From Herpetosiphon gulosus (GTDB taxonomy: Bacteria; Chloroflexota; Chloroflexia; Chloroflexales; Herpetosiphonaceae): a stretch of 64,000 nt of DNA. The notes under the pieces were generated by a model that was not told the origin of the DNA, made no database searches, and saw only the letters and a program-made list of their open reading frames with translations. Location: the NCBI RefSeq assembly GCF_039545135.1, contig NZ_BAABRU010000003.1:186001-250000 (forward strand). The letters are read 5' to 3'. The position numbers and the translations under genes are program-made. Of this stretch, positions 1 through 8,760 are shown piece after piece. Each line of letters opens with the position of its first letter. The stretch's first letter is position 1.

Positions 1-498
1 CAGCAAGAATTTGGTGGTGGAGTTGAGCGGGTTGCTTTGATGGAGGGTATGGGTGGTTTGGGCATGTTAATCGGTGGTCTGCTGATCAGCATCATGCAGT
101 TTTCCATGCGCCGAATTGTCTTGGTGTTGGTGATGTTTGCGCTCTCGTCAGCGATGGTTGGCTTAGCCGGGCTTGTGCCTGGCTCACTGTTTTGGGTAGC
201 AGTCGTTTTATGGTTTATCAGCGGTGTAACCTATACCGTCGGCAATGCACCAATTATTGCGATTGTTCAAACGATTGTGCCCAACCAGATGCAAGGCCGT
301 GCCCTCTCGCTTTATTCAACAATGATCGGCTTGGCCGGGCCGTTGACCTTGCCCTTAACGGGGCCGCTCAGTGAGCTGATTGGCATTCGCATGATTTTTA
401 TTGGCGGTGGATTTATTGCAGCCTTGGTTTGCTGTTTAGCTTTTCTATCGTCCAGCATTTTGCGCATTGAGCAAACGCCAATTACCACCGATAATTAA
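1..498 (+). CDS. MFS transporter, C-terminal part (cut by window start)
   Basis: This is the end of a membrane transporter whose N-terminus lies outside the window; the frame is open from base 1. The visible 165 residues form about five hydrophobic helices separated by short polar turns. Small-residue-rich text such as PNQMQGRALSLYSTMIGLAG is typical of the second half of major facilitator permeases of the macrolide or drug exporter branch. The family moves small molecules across the inner membrane using the proton gradient. The substrate cannot be inferred. It is followed by a hairpin and converges with the next gene. Confidence 0.8.
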   Translation, partial: QQEFGGGVERVALMEGMGGLGMLIGGLLISIMQFSMRRIVLVLVMFALSSAMVGLAGLVPGSLFWVAVVLWFISGVTYTVGNAPIIAIVQTIVPNQMQGRALSLYSTMIGLAGPLTLPLTGPLSELIGIRMIFIGGGFIAALVCCLAFLSSSILRIEQTPITTDN

Positions 499-528
499 TC
501 ACAATTCTTGCATTCGGCTCATAGCAGG

Positions 529-556
529 AAGGCAGGGGCTTGTAGTCCCCTGCCTT
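529..556. terminator. Bidirectional hairpin terminator
   Basis: Bases 529-538 pair perfectly with 547-556, a 10-bp GC-rich stem with an 8-base loop. It lies between two convergent genes, so it probably stops transcription from both sides. There is no long T tract. Confidence 0.65.
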
Positions 557-586
557 AATCTTCATTAAACTTGGGGCATTGGCATG

Positions 587-1213
587 TTACTCAGCTTTAG
601 GGGCTTTAATTTGCACAGTGCCCTGCTTTTCGGGGAAGCGCCCAACCGACATGCGCTCGTAAAATTCACGTAATACTGCAAAATCAGCATCGATATCGCC
701 AGTTGGGTAGAGCATCGGGCCAAAGCCAAGCACTTTACGCTCGTAGTTGATATAGCTCATGCCAATTGGAATTTTGGCATTCAGCGCGATATAGTAAAAG
801 CCTGTTTTCCAATGATCGGTTGCTTTGCGCGTGCCCTCAGGCGCAACCACCAACACCAACGTTTCGTGTCGCTCGATCTCATCGACAACCTGTTGGACTG
901 CGTTGTAGGTTTTATCGCGGCGAATCGGAATCCCACCCAGCCAGCGCATCAAGGTTTTGAAGGGAAAGCGAAACAGCGAATGCTTACCAATCCAATAGAT
1001 TCGCAGTTGCTGGGATAATGTTGCCAACAACATGACCGCAAAATCCCAATTGGAGGTGTGATAGGCTCCAATCGCGATCCATTTTGGTTCGGTTGGCACA
1101 ATGCCTTCAACCTGCCAGCCAAATACTTTGAGCAACAGCTGAGCCAGCCAACGCAACGGACGACCTGGTTGTAACGAAAGTCGAGATGGACGAAAGCCAC
1201 GAAATCGCTTCAT
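587..1213 (-). CDS. 1-acyl-glycerol-3-phosphate acyltransferase-like protein
   Basis: This 208-residue protein belongs to the LPLAT/PlsC acyltransferase superfamily, which transfers fatty acyl groups to lysophospholipids or related acceptors at the inner membrane. The catalytic HX4D motif is seen as HTSNWD (His52, Asp57), and the acceptor-phosphate motif as PEGTRK (around 125-130). A hydrophobic N-terminal stretch may dock it to the membrane. The start at 1213 is preceded by AGGAAC. No partner gene fixes the acceptor, so the exact substrate is open. Confidence 0.8.
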   Translation of the reverse strand: MKRFRGFRPSRLSLQPGRPLRWLAQLLLKVFGWQVEGIVPTEPKWIAIGAYHTSNWDFAVMLLATLSQQLRIYWIGKHSLFRFPFKTLMRWLGGIPIRRDKTYNAVQQVVDEIERHETLVLVVAPEGTRKATDHWKTGFYYIALNAKIPIGMSYINYERKVLGFGPMLYPTGDIDADFAVLREFYERMSVGRFPEKQGTVQIKAPKAE

Positions 1214-1263
1214 TGATGGTTCCTGTTGGGGCGGTGAAGGTTCAGCTCACCGCCAAAGTTGGA

Positions 1264-2568
1264 TTATTGGGCCGCTTTGATCGCCGCCACGATAGCATCA
1301 CGCACCACAGCTTGTTGCTCACCAGTGCGTAAATCTTTCAGCTGCACCACGCCTGCGGCCAAATCATCGGGGCCAAGCACCAAGGCAAAATTCGCACCCT
1401 TGCGATCAGCTTCTTTGAATTGGTTGGCAATTTTGACTGGGCTATACGCGGTCAACACACTCAGGCCAGCTGCCCGCAATTCGCCAGCCAAACGCAGGCT
1501 TTCGCGCTGAAAATCACCAGCAAACAAGGTTACATAGGCATCGATTGTACGTTCTGGGCGTGGCCCCATATTAAGCTCAAGCATCAAATCAAACAAGCGC
1601 TCAAGCCCAAAGGCACAGCCAACCGTCGGCAACGAGCGTTTGCTGAACATGCCCACCAAGTTATCGTAGCGGCCACCACCCAACAACGAACCCATCGGCG
1701 GCGAATCGAGCACGGCCTCAAACACACAGCCCGTATAGTAGGATAAGCCGCGAGCCAAGCTAGGCGCAATGGTAAAACTATCGGCTGGCACACCAAAACT
1801 GGTCAATACATCACAGATCGTGCGCAAGGCTGCAACCGCTGCCAAGGCTGGCGGATCATTTGCTAGCACGCTTTCCATTTCGGCCAACACCGCTTCGATT
1901 GAGCCGCTAATTCCGACGAAGTGCAATACCTGCTCGGCAGCTTCGGCACTCACGCCACTTTTGAGCAATTCGTTGCGCACGCCATCGTTGCCAATTTTAT
2001 CGAGCTTATCGATCGCCCGATAAACCCCACCGGCCTCGTTTTCGGGCACACCCGCCACCCGCGCCAAACCACTCAAAATTTCGCGATGATTGAGCAAGAC
2101 TTTTGCGCCAGTAAAGCCTAAAGCTCGCAAGCCTTCGACCACCACCGCCACAATTTCGGCATCGGCAATTGGGCTATCCACCCCGACAATATCGGCATCA
2201 AGCTGCCAAAATTCGCGGTAGCGGCCCCGCGCTTGGCGTTCGCCACGATACGATTGGCCGAGTGCATAGCGTTTGAAGGGCATGGTTAATTTGCCTTCGT
2301 TTTGGGCCACCACCCGCGCCAAGGGCACAGTTTGATCGTAACGCAAGGTCAAAGCATCATCGCCATATTTCAAACGATACAGCAATTTTTCTTCATCGCC
2401 AATCTTGCCTTCGAGGGTTTCAGAATATTCGACGATCGGTGTGGAAAGTGGCTCAAAGCCATAGCGCTCTAAAATACCAATCAAGGTATCGGTGATGAAA
2501 CGCCGCAAGCGCATGGCTTCGGGCAAGTGATCGCGCATGCCTTTGTAGGCGCGAGGAGTAATTGGCAT
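1264..2568 (-). CDS. hisS: Histidyl-tRNA synthetase
   Basis: This 434-residue class II aminoacyl-tRNA synthetase charges tRNA-His with histidine in the cytoplasm. The N-terminal class II catalytic core carries the ATP-binding region YDQTVPLARVVAQN and a motif 2 region around QSYRGERQARGRYREFWQLD. The histidine-specific signature GLSYYTGCVFEA lies near residue 270. The C-terminal 95 residues form the anticodon-binding domain. Length and domain order are normal for bacterial HisS. The start ATG follows AAGGAA. It lies upstream of the acyltransferase gene with a short gap and may be cotranscribed with it. Confidence 0.96.
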   Translation of the reverse strand: MPITPRAYKGMRDHLPEAMRLRRFITDTLIGILERYGFEPLSTPIVEYSETLEGKIGDEEKLLYRLKYGDDALTLRYDQTVPLARVVAQNEGKLTMPFKRYALGQSYRGERQARGRYREFWQLDADIVGVDSPIADAEIVAVVVEGLRALGFTGAKVLLNHREILSGLARVAGVPENEAGGVYRAIDKLDKIGNDGVRNELLKSGVSAEAAEQVLHFVGISGSIEAVLAEMESVLANDPPALAAVAALRTICDVLTSFGVPADSFTIAPSLARGLSYYTGCVFEAVLDSPPMGSLLGGGRYDNLVGMFSKRSLPTVGCAFGLERLFDLMLELNMGPRPERTIDAYVTLFAGDFQRESLRLAGELRAAGLSVLTAYSPVKIANQFKEADRKGANFALVLGPDDLAAGVVQLKDLRTGEQQAVVRDAIVAAIKAAQ

Positions 2569-2614
2569 AATTTTAGTTCCTTATCCAAACGAAACGGGCA
2601 TCAGCCCACAAGCG

Positions 2615-4222
2615 CTAGCGTTTGAGCGAAACTCCAGTTAAATCTAGCTCACCCAAAGCCGTAATAATGTAGCCATCAACATACGATTTTACCAAGGAAT
2701 AATCGACTGTGTGCACCAAAGGAATAACCACAAAATCACTGAGTAATTGCTCCTCAGCTTGGCGATAGAGTGCGCCGCGTTTTTCAGCATCAGCCTCGGC
2801 TTTGGCTTGCTCAATCAGTTGGTCAAAATTCGCATTGTTATAGTTGGTGCGATTATATTGACCCTTGCTGCCAAACAATACCTCTAAAAAGTTTTGGGGA
2901 TCAGGATAATCGGCGATCCAACTAAGATCATACAAATGATAATTATCGCGTTCGAGGGCTGCCAAATAATCGCCAAATTGATCTTGGCCGCGAATCTCAA
3001 TCGTTACCCCAAGCTCATCTTTGGCAATTTGGGCCAGCAAGCCTACGCCGCTACCACTGCTATAGCCAATAATCGGCGGAAATTTCTCAACGCTGCCATA
3101 GCTCGATTCGCTGATCAGTTGTTTGGCGCGGGCAATATCGGCGCGTGGCTCAGGCAAACGTTCTGGCTCGGCTCCAGGCATGCCAGGTGGCAAAATTCCC
3201 CGTGCCGCGACCACCGAGCCATTGTAGGAAACATCGGCCAATTTACCCCGATCGATCAACAAATAAAAAGCTTCGCGCACTTTGGGATCATCGAATGGTG
3301 GTTGATTAACATTCAAGCCAATATAGCTCAATTGCAATTGTGGCGTGATGCGCAGCTCAGCGTGCAACGGATCAGCTTGATCATTAATTCGATCAAGATC
3401 ATAGCTACCAATTCCCGTCACGTCGATTTCGCCCTGCTCATACAAACCCAGTGGATTACTACCTTCAGCTCCAATCAGATAGGTGATCCGATCCAATTTG
3501 GGGGCAGTGCCATAGTAATATGGGTTGGGCACAAGCTCCATGCGGCGGCGATGGTTCCACAAATCAAGCATAAACGGGCCTGAGCCATTGGGTTTTTCGA
3601 GCCAATCGCTATTACCCTCGACTGTGCGCCGATCAAGCACGAAGGCTGGTGGGTGAGTCAATTTGAGCAAGAAGAGCGAGCTTGGCTGACGCAAGGTAAT
3701 CGCGATTGTTTGATCATCAACCACCTTGACCCCACTGAGCGATTTGGCTTGACCAGTGACTTTTTCCAGCACCCCAGCAATATCATCGAGGTAGGTTGGC
3801 GAAACAATTGAGCCAAGGCTCGGGTCGGTGGCCCGTTCGAGGCTCCAGCGCACATCTTCAGCAGTAATCGGCGTACCATCGGCAAAGCGTGCATTCGAGC
3901 GCAGTTTGAAGGTGTAAACCGTGCCATCAGCCGAAACATCGATCGTTTCAGCCAAATCGGGCACAGCTTCAAGCTCGTTGTTGAGTGTCACCAAACCGCT
4001 AAACATCAAGCGGGCAATAAAACCGCTGGTCGTATCGCCAACCAAGGCAGGGTCGATCGTCGCTGGATCATCGCCCAGCGTCAAAATAAAATTACCGCCG
4101 CCACCAGCTTGGCTTTGGGCCACTGGAGTTGGTGTAGGCACTGGAGTCGCTTGATTTCCTCCCAGATCGCAGCCAACTAAAACCAGTAGCAAGATACCTA
4201 AAATCGATAAACGTTTATCCAT
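2615..4222 (-). CDS. Peptide/oligopeptide ABC transporter substrate-binding lipoprotein
   Basis: This 535-residue extracytoplasmic solute-binding protein of family 5 captures peptides or similar solutes for an ABC importer. It starts at 4222 after GAGGAAG, giving a lipoprotein signal (MDKRLSILGILLLVLVGC) with the lipidated cysteine at about residue 18. A TPVPTPTPV-like linker follows, then the family-5 fold: VYTFKLRSNARFADGTPITA near the front and a DLSWIADYPDPQNFL region toward the end. No permease or ATPase genes lie beside it, so the transporter partners must be elsewhere. Downstream is hisS. Confidence 0.9.
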   Translation of the reverse strand: MDKRLSILGILLLVLVGCDLGGNQATPVPTPTPVAQSQAGGGGNFILTLGDDPATIDPALVGDTTSGFIARLMFSGLVTLNNELEAVPDLAETIDVSADGTVYTFKLRSNARFADGTPITAEDVRWSLERATDPSLGSIVSPTYLDDIAGVLEKVTGQAKSLSGVKVVDDQTIAITLRQPSSLFLLKLTHPPAFVLDRRTVEGNSDWLEKPNGSGPFMLDLWNHRRRMELVPNPYYYGTAPKLDRITYLIGAEGSNPLGLYEQGEIDVTGIGSYDLDRINDQADPLHAELRITPQLQLSYIGLNVNQPPFDDPKVREAFYLLIDRGKLADVSYNGSVVAARGILPPGMPGAEPERLPEPRADIARAKQLISESSYGSVEKFPPIIGYSSGSGVGLLAQIAKDELGVTIEIRGQDQFGDYLAALERDNYHLYDLSWIADYPDPQNFLEVLFGSKGQYNRTNYNNANFDQLIEQAKAEADAEKRGALYRQAEEQLLSDFVVIPLVHTVDYSLVKSYVDGYIITALGELDLTGVSLKR

Positions 4223-4281
4223 AGCACTTCCTCGCTCAGATCCCGTCCACAAGCGACGGTTGAACTATTATAATCCACACG

Positions 4282-4311
4282 AATGGCACGAAGGGCGTTC
4301 TTCGTGCCATT
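4282..4311. repeat. Palindrome with CACGAAG/CTTCGTG arms
   Basis: Bases 4282-4293 pair with 4300-4311 as a 12-bp perfect stem with a 6-base loop. It lies in the untranslated space upstream of the peptide-binding lipoprotein. The CACGAAGG text recurs in decayed form near 6430 and 33260, so it is probably a dispersed repeat rather than a dedicated terminator. Confidence 0.5.
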
Positions 4312-4364
4312 ATTCAGGGTCGATTGCGTTCGCGCAAAAACCACATTTTTGGATATCGTGTTAT

Positions 4365-4460
4365 GTGCCCTCACCCCCAACCCCTCTCCCACTGCGGCGG
4401 GCGAGGGGCGTTCCAACGCTCATACTAGGCTGGTTCCGCTCGCTGGGCGGGAGAGCGGGT
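4365..4460. repeat. Palindromic dispersed repeat, copy 1 (right end cut)
   Basis: This GC-rich block begins with GTGCCCTCACCCCCAACCCC and ends near GGGAGAGCGGGT. It matches the block at 4485-4600 almost base for base over its first 70 bases, but lacks the final GGGGGTGAGGGC end. It looks like a small non-coding mobile or REP-type element. No protein is encoded. Confidence 0.7.
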
Positions 4461-4484
4461 CAGCTTACAAGGGTAGGTTTTAAC

Positions 4485-4600
4485 GTGCCCTCACCCCAAC
4501 CCCTCTCCCACTGCGGCGGACGAGGGGCGTTCCAACGCTCATACTAGGCTCGTTCCCCCTCGCCTGCTGGGCGGGAGAGCGGGTAGGGGGTGAGGGCATG
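4485..4600. repeat. Palindromic dispersed repeat, copy 2 (complete)
   Basis: This copy has matching ends in inverted orientation. It starts GTGCCCTCACCCC and ends GGGGGTGAGGGCATG. Internal inverted GC blocks could fold into a long stem. It is a tandem neighbour of copy 1, separated by 24 bases, and is related to the block at 49447-49560. Confidence 0.75.
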
Positions 4601-4626
4601 CTCATCGACGATAAATACCACCGAAC

Positions 4627-4917
4627 TTATTGGGCAGCGGCAAAAATCTGATCAATCGTATCGGCTAAGCCAAAATCTTTCTCGGTAATGCCTTTTTCAT
4701 CGTGGGTGGATAGGGCAATCGTCACTTTATTGTAGCGAATATCAATATCGGGGTGATGATTGACTTCCTCAGCAGCATCGGCAATCCGCCGCACAAACTC
4801 AATCGCAAATGGAAAAGTTGCTAAAACATAGGTTTTGCTAATTTGCCCATCAACGACCGTCCAACCTGAGCGTTGCTCTAATGCTTGCTGCAATGCTGCC
4901 TTGGCCAAAACTGGCAT
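4627..4917 (-). CDS. Pterin-4a-carbinolamine dehydratase
   Basis: This 96-residue enzyme of the PCD/DCoH family dehydrates 4a-hydroxy-tetrahydropterin, recycling the pterin cofactor of aromatic amino acid hydroxylases. The family core EVNHHPDIDIRYNKV contains the catalytic histidines, and the C-terminal half has the usual ALSTHDEKGITEKDFGLA. The start at 4917 follows AAAGGAG. A longer open frame upstream lacks family similarity and overlaps the glycosyltransferase gene. The upstream glycosyltransferase ends at 4944, so the two are probably one operon, though no functional link is evident. No phenylalanine hydroxylase is in view. Confidence 0.92.
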   Translation of the reverse strand: MPVLAKAALQQALEQRSGWTVVDGQISKTYVLATFPFAIEFVRRIADAAEEVNHHPDIDIRYNKVTIALSTHDEKGITEKDFGLADTIDQIFAAAQ

Positions 4918-4943
4918 AGTCACTCCTTTGTAGACACTTGGCG

Positions 4944-6215
4944 CTACATGGCTCCAACCACATCGGCGTATGGTTCGCCACACACAACATGATCATACAA
5001 CTCACGAATATCGTGGGCAACTGCGGCCCAGCTATAACGTTGGGCTGCTTGCACGCCGTTGCGGCCTAATTGTAAACGCAAAGGCTCATCATTCAAGAGC
5101 AAGCTGATTTTTTCGGCTAAAGCTTCGGGATCTTCGCGCGGCACCAGCAGGCCGGTTTCGCCATCGCGCACGGTGTAGCGCAAACCACCAACGTTGGAAG
5201 CGATCACAGGCGTACCACAGGCCATGGCTTCGAGCGCCACCATACCAAACGATTCGTAGTGCGATGGCACAACTACCATGTCGGCAGCGCTATAAAACAA
5301 AGGCAATTTGCGTTGATCTTGCGAGCCTTGGAATGTGACCAAATGACCAATGCCCAATTCGCCCTGCAAACGCCGCAAACGGCGCATTTCGCTGCTCCAT
5401 TGATCTGGCGTTTCGCGCCGATCGCCGCCAATAATCGCCAAACAAATATCGCCACGTAACGAAGGCTGTTGCTCGGCCAACAAGGCCATCGAACGCAGCA
5501 GCGTATCAATTCCTTTGAGTGGCTCGATCCGCCCAACAAACAGCAACATACGATGAGGATGCGGCGGCACGCCTAATTCGCTGCGGGCAATTTGATGGGC
5601 AATGGGGTGAAAATGCTCAACATCAACGCCACATGGCACAACTACAATCCGTTCACACTCAGCGTCATAATGTTCGAGCATCTGAGCGCGATCAAGCGGG
5701 GTAGCCGCAACCACCCGATCAACTTCGTGCAACAACATGCGTTCAATCGCGATTCGTTGCTCAGTTTCAGCTTCATCGCCACGGGCAATTGTGTTTTTCA
5801 TCGCCCCCAAGGTGTGAAACATATGAATAACTGGTGTACCCCACGCTTGGCGCAACTCCAGCGCGGCAACACCAGAGAGCCAATAATGGCTATGAATTAC
5901 ATCGTAATGAATATCTTCGCCATCAGCAACACAGCGAATCCGATGTACAAACTCTGGTAAATAATCTAAAACCCAATTTTTGTCGTAGGGCGCAGCCGGG
6001 CCAACCCGCACCGCAAACACCCGCACATTTGGCGCAAGATTGGTAATTAAGGGCGTATGCGGATCTTGCGAACGGGTATAGATATCGACCGCCACTCCTT
6101 GACGACCCAACTCACGGCTTAATTCACGAACATAAACATTCATGCCACCAGCTTCTTTACCACCCAAAGCAGCCAGAGGGCTAGAATGGACACTCAACAT
6201 TGCAACGCGGCGCAC
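4944..6215 (-). CDS. GT4-family glycosyltransferase (GTG start)
   Basis: This 423-residue retaining glycosyltransferase has the GT-B fold. Its N-terminus carries HSSPLAALGGKEAGGMNVYV, the glycine-rich acceptor-side loop shared with MshA and sucrose-phosphate synthase relatives. The C-terminal nucleotide-sugar domain begins at FVGRIEPLKGIDTLL, and the E-x7-E motif is in ESFGMVALEAMACGTPV. The start is taken as GTG at 6215 because GGGAGG sits 5 bases before it; ATG codons further upstream lack such a site. It probably makes a glycoside of a small polyol, lipid or glycan. The donor and acceptor are not determinable here. Confidence 0.88.
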   Translation of the reverse strand: MRRVAMLSVHSSPLAALGGKEAGGMNVYVRELSRELGRQGVAVDIYTRSQDPHTPLITNLAPNVRVFAVRVGPAAPYDKNWVLDYLPEFVHRIRCVADGEDIHYDVIHSHYWLSGVAALELRQAWGTPVIHMFHTLGAMKNTIARGDEAETEQRIAIERMLLHEVDRVVAATPLDRAQMLEHYDAECERIVVVPCGVDVEHFHPIAHQIARSELGVPPHPHRMLLFVGRIEPLKGIDTLLRSMALLAEQQPSLRGDICLAIIGGDRRETPDQWSSEMRRLRRLQGELGIGHLVTFQGSQDQRKLPLFYSAADMVVVPSHYESFGMVALEAMACGTPVIASNVGGLRYTVRDGETGLLVPREDPEALAEKISLLLNDEPLRLQLGRNGVQAAQRYSWAAVAHDIRELYDHVVCGEPYADVVGAM

Positions 6216-6277
6216 AGCTACCTCCCGTGTGTGGTTTCTGATCATCAGCATACCACGAAACGCGCCACGCTTGCTAA

Positions 6278-6476
6278 GTAGAGATCAGGAATCAGGAGTT
6301 AGGGAGCAGGAGCCAGAGTTTCAGGATCAGGTTTTAACACAGAGGCGCAGAGGGAATTATGAAGGATGCGGGATGAAGAATAAAGGGTATGGCACTAACC
6401 TATTGATTTTGGCATAATAAACCTTCGGACACTTCGTGGATCAATCTGCGCCCCGACCCCTGACCCCTAACCCCAC
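6278..6476. repeat. Degenerate heptad and CAGAGGCGCAGAG repeat region
   Basis: Between two genes lies non-coding text made of short repeats. Heptad-like ATCAGGA/GTTAGGG units occur at 6283-6330, CAGAGGCGCAGAG at 6340-6352, AGGATGCGGGATGAAG shortly after, a CTTCGTGGATCAA block ending at 6444, and a run of ACCCCTG/ACCCCTA heptads at 6451-6476. The same modules appear near 33058-33277. Nothing coding is seen. Confidence 0.6.
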
Positions 6477-7388
6477 CTACTCTGCTACGGCAATTGGAGT
6501 GCTGGTTGGGATGGCAACCAGTTCAGTTGAGGCAACGTCGAGAATTGTGCAGGGATCATGCTCAGCATCGCAAATGCGCGGCAACTCTGGGGGAACCAGC
6601 AAGGAATCAGTATCTAAATAGCCTTGATCGTATAGCGCTTTGGCTGAATCGCGGCCTTGCCAACGCCAATGCCATGGTTCACTGGTGTAGCCCATTAATT
6701 CATAGGTAATCAACTCGCCATCGCGATATTTAATTGGATACGATTGAACCCAACCATATTTGTAGGCATTGGCATTGAGCCAATCTTTCAATGGGTCAGG
6801 AATGCGAAAGCCAATTTCGGGCGCACCTTGGGGCAATAAATCGACAGTCAAACCAGTTTGATGTTCGCTAGTGCCAGGTTTGGCGCTGTAGGTAGCGGCA
6901 TAGGCAATTGCCTGTTTGCGGCTAATTGGCTTGCCAGCCTGGGCGGCACTACTCAATTCGTATTGCACCCAACCCTCGAAGGTGCTAGCTTGCTCAGCAT
7001 ACGAACGATAGGCCGAGCGAATTTCGAGCACAAAGCCATCACGTCGTGCAGCATCAATTAATGATTTAAGATCGGCCACTGCCTCACGCCGCAAAAGCTG
7101 GCCCGAACGCGAGCCACGCACACCAGCCAAGCGTAAATCCAGCAATTCAGCCTCAGGATCAAGCGTCGGCAACAGTGGTACAGCAGTTGGGGTTGGGGTA
7201 TTCGTCGGGCGTGGCGTTAATGTTGGGGTTGGCACAGGCGTGCGAGTTGGCTTGGGTGTTAGAGTGGCACTTGGCGCAATCAACGCTGGCTGTAAATGGA
7301 CTTGGCGATCAGCAATCGCCGCCTGTGAAACTGCTCCACAGCCAACCAACAAGCCCAAACTGCATAGTGCGACCAGTAATAACTTCAC
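6477..7388 (-). CDS. VanY-like D-alanyl-D-alanine carboxypeptidase lipoprotein
   Basis: This 303-residue protein is a predicted zinc peptidase of family M15B that trims the terminal D-alanine of peptidoglycan stem peptides outside the membrane. GTG at 7388 gives a compact lipoprotein signal, VKLLLVALCSLGLLVGC. A long threonine/proline linker (TPKPTRTPVPTPTLTPRPT) separates it from the catalytic domain. Catalytic-site motifs are SAYRSYAEQASTF, the metal-binding GTSEHQTGLTVDLL, and EPWHWR at the end. The Shine-Dalgarno before GTG is weak, so the start is the least certain part. It stands alone in its direction between dnaN and the glycosyltransferase. Confidence 0.9.
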   Translation of the reverse strand: MKLLLVALCSLGLLVGCGAVSQAAIADRQVHLQPALIAPSATLTPKPTRTPVPTPTLTPRPTNTPTPTAVPLLPTLDPEAELLDLRLAGVRGSRSGQLLRREAVADLKSLIDAARRDGFVLEIRSAYRSYAEQASTFEGWVQYELSSAAQAGKPISRKQAIAYAATYSAKPGTSEHQTGLTVDLLPQGAPEIGFRIPDPLKDWLNANAYKYGWVQSYPIKYRDGELITYELMGYTSEPWHWRWQGRDSAKALYDQGYLDTDSLLVPPELPRICDAEHDPCTILDVASTELVAIPTSTPIAVAE

Positions 7389-7486
7389 GCAAAGACCCCA
7401 ATTCGTCAGGCAACGGCTGCGATTGTACCAAAACGCCGTAATTGTGCAACTAGTTAAAGGCAAATTTAACCAAGCCTAAAACAAAA

Positions 7487-7514
7487 AAGCAAGCAGTCTC
7501 AATCCTGCTTGCTT
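7487..7514 (-). terminator. Intrinsic terminator after dnaN
   Basis: Read on the minus strand, a 10-bp stem (7514-7505 with 7496-7487) with an 8-base loop is followed at once by TTTTTTGTTTT. This is a textbook rho-independent terminator, 20 bases past the dnaN stop codon. Confidence 0.88.
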
Positions 7515-7533
7515 AATCGCGTGAAGTGTCAGC

Positions 7534-8679
7534 CTAAGGAATGCGCATTGGCATCACCAAGTGCAGGTATTCGTCGCCGCCAATTGGCCGAAATACACCT
7601 GGTGAGTTAGGAGTTTGGGTTTCCAAGGCTACTTGATCGGTGTCGATTGCGCCGAGTGCTTCTTGCAAATAGCGCACGTTCAAGGCCAATTTGCCATCAT
7701 CGCCATCGATCAAAGCACTAATCGCCTCGACCGATTCACCGATTTCAGCAGCATTGGCGTTCAAGAGCAAACGCCCAGGTTCGCTGCCATCGCCGCGCTC
7801 CATCGTCAAGGTCACAATGTTGCCAGCCGCCTGCGAGAACAGCGCAATCCGTTTGACGGCGCGGCTAAATTCAGCAGTTGAAATTACGCTGCGAGTTGAG
7901 GTATTGCTGGCTGGTGGCACAAAGCGCTCGTAATCGGGGAACTTGCCGTCGATCACCCGCGAAACAAAATCAACAGTCTCGCTATGAAAAATAACTTGTC
8001 CACCATTGGGCGTAATACTCATGGCAATTGGGGTTTCGCTATCGCCAAGGGTGCGGCCTAGCTCAGCCATCGCCTTGGAAGGAATCACCAACTCAGCATC
8101 GTGAGCCACTGGTTCGGGCAATTCGATCGTGCGCACAGCCAAACGATAGCCGTCAATCGCGGCAAAAGTCGCTTGTGTGCCAGTCAAACGAATCAGCACA
8201 CCTTGCAAAATTGGGTTAGGATTGGTGTTTTCAGCCGCAGCTGCAACCACCACTTGACCAACAACTTTGCGCAATAGCTCAGGTGGAATATAGGCTAGCA
8301 CTGGCTCGTTGCCAAGCGTTGGCATCGCCGGAAATTCATCGGCATCAATGCCTTTGATATTGGCTTTAGTGCCACGGCAAGTCACGGTTAATGTTTGCGT
8401 CCGGGGATCAACTTCTAATTCAACGGTATCGTTAGGCAAGTTGCCGACTAAATCCGATAATAATTTGGCTGGAATCGTAATTGCCCCATCTTCATCGACT
8501 TTTGCGCCGACGAGTGCGGTAATCCCGATTTCGAGATTATTTCCAGCCAATTTCAGCCGACCACTTTCGGTTGCCAACAAAATATTTGCAAGTACAGGCA
8601 AGCTAGAGCGGCCTGCAACAGCATGGCCTGCCAAGGCTAAACCACGCTTTAGATTTTCTTGTAAACACGCTAGGCGCAT
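7534..8679 (-). CDS. dnaN: DNA polymerase III sliding clamp (beta subunit)
   Basis: This 381-residue protein is the ring-shaped processivity clamp that tethers DNA polymerase to DNA. Three clamp domains can be traced: the N-terminal AGRSSLPVLANILLATESGR, the middle EFPAMPTLGNEPVLAYIPPE with DGYRLAVRTIELP, and the C-terminal LALNVRYLQEALGAIDTDQV ending in EYLHLVMPMRIP, which contributes to the partner-binding pocket. The start at 8679 follows AAGGAGA, 11 bases upstream. A longer frame has no clamp similarity. No dnaA or recF lies next to it. Confidence 0.96.
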   Translation of the reverse strand: MRLACLQENLKRGLALAGHAVAGRSSLPVLANILLATESGRLKLAGNNLEIGITALVGAKVDEDGAITIPAKLLSDLVGNLPNDTVELEVDPRTQTLTVTCRGTKANIKGIDADEFPAMPTLGNEPVLAYIPPELLRKVVGQVVVAAAAENTNPNPILQGVLIRLTGTQATFAAIDGYRLAVRTIELPEPVAHDAELVIPSKAMAELGRTLGDSETPIAMSITPNGGQVIFHSETVDFVSRVIDGKFPDYERFVPPASNTSTRSVISTAEFSRAVKRIALFSQAAGNIVTLTMERGDGSEPGRLLLNANAAEIGESVEAISALIDGDDGKLALNVRYLQEALGAIDTDQVALETQTPNSPGVFRPIGGDEYLHLVMPMRIP

Positions 8680-8760
8680 AGAAAACTCGGTCTCCTTGCC
8701 GCGATGCGGCAACCATAACATCGCTAAAATGAACTAGCTCGTTATTATAGCATACTCGTT

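Noticed and set aside
2894-3583. 229-residue plus-strand frame
   Set aside because: It is entirely antisense to the peptide-binding lipoprotein, whose family features are clear.
4260-4547. Short frames across the palindromic repeats
   Set aside because: They are read through on both strands by repeat text, with proline/arginine-rich nonsense products.
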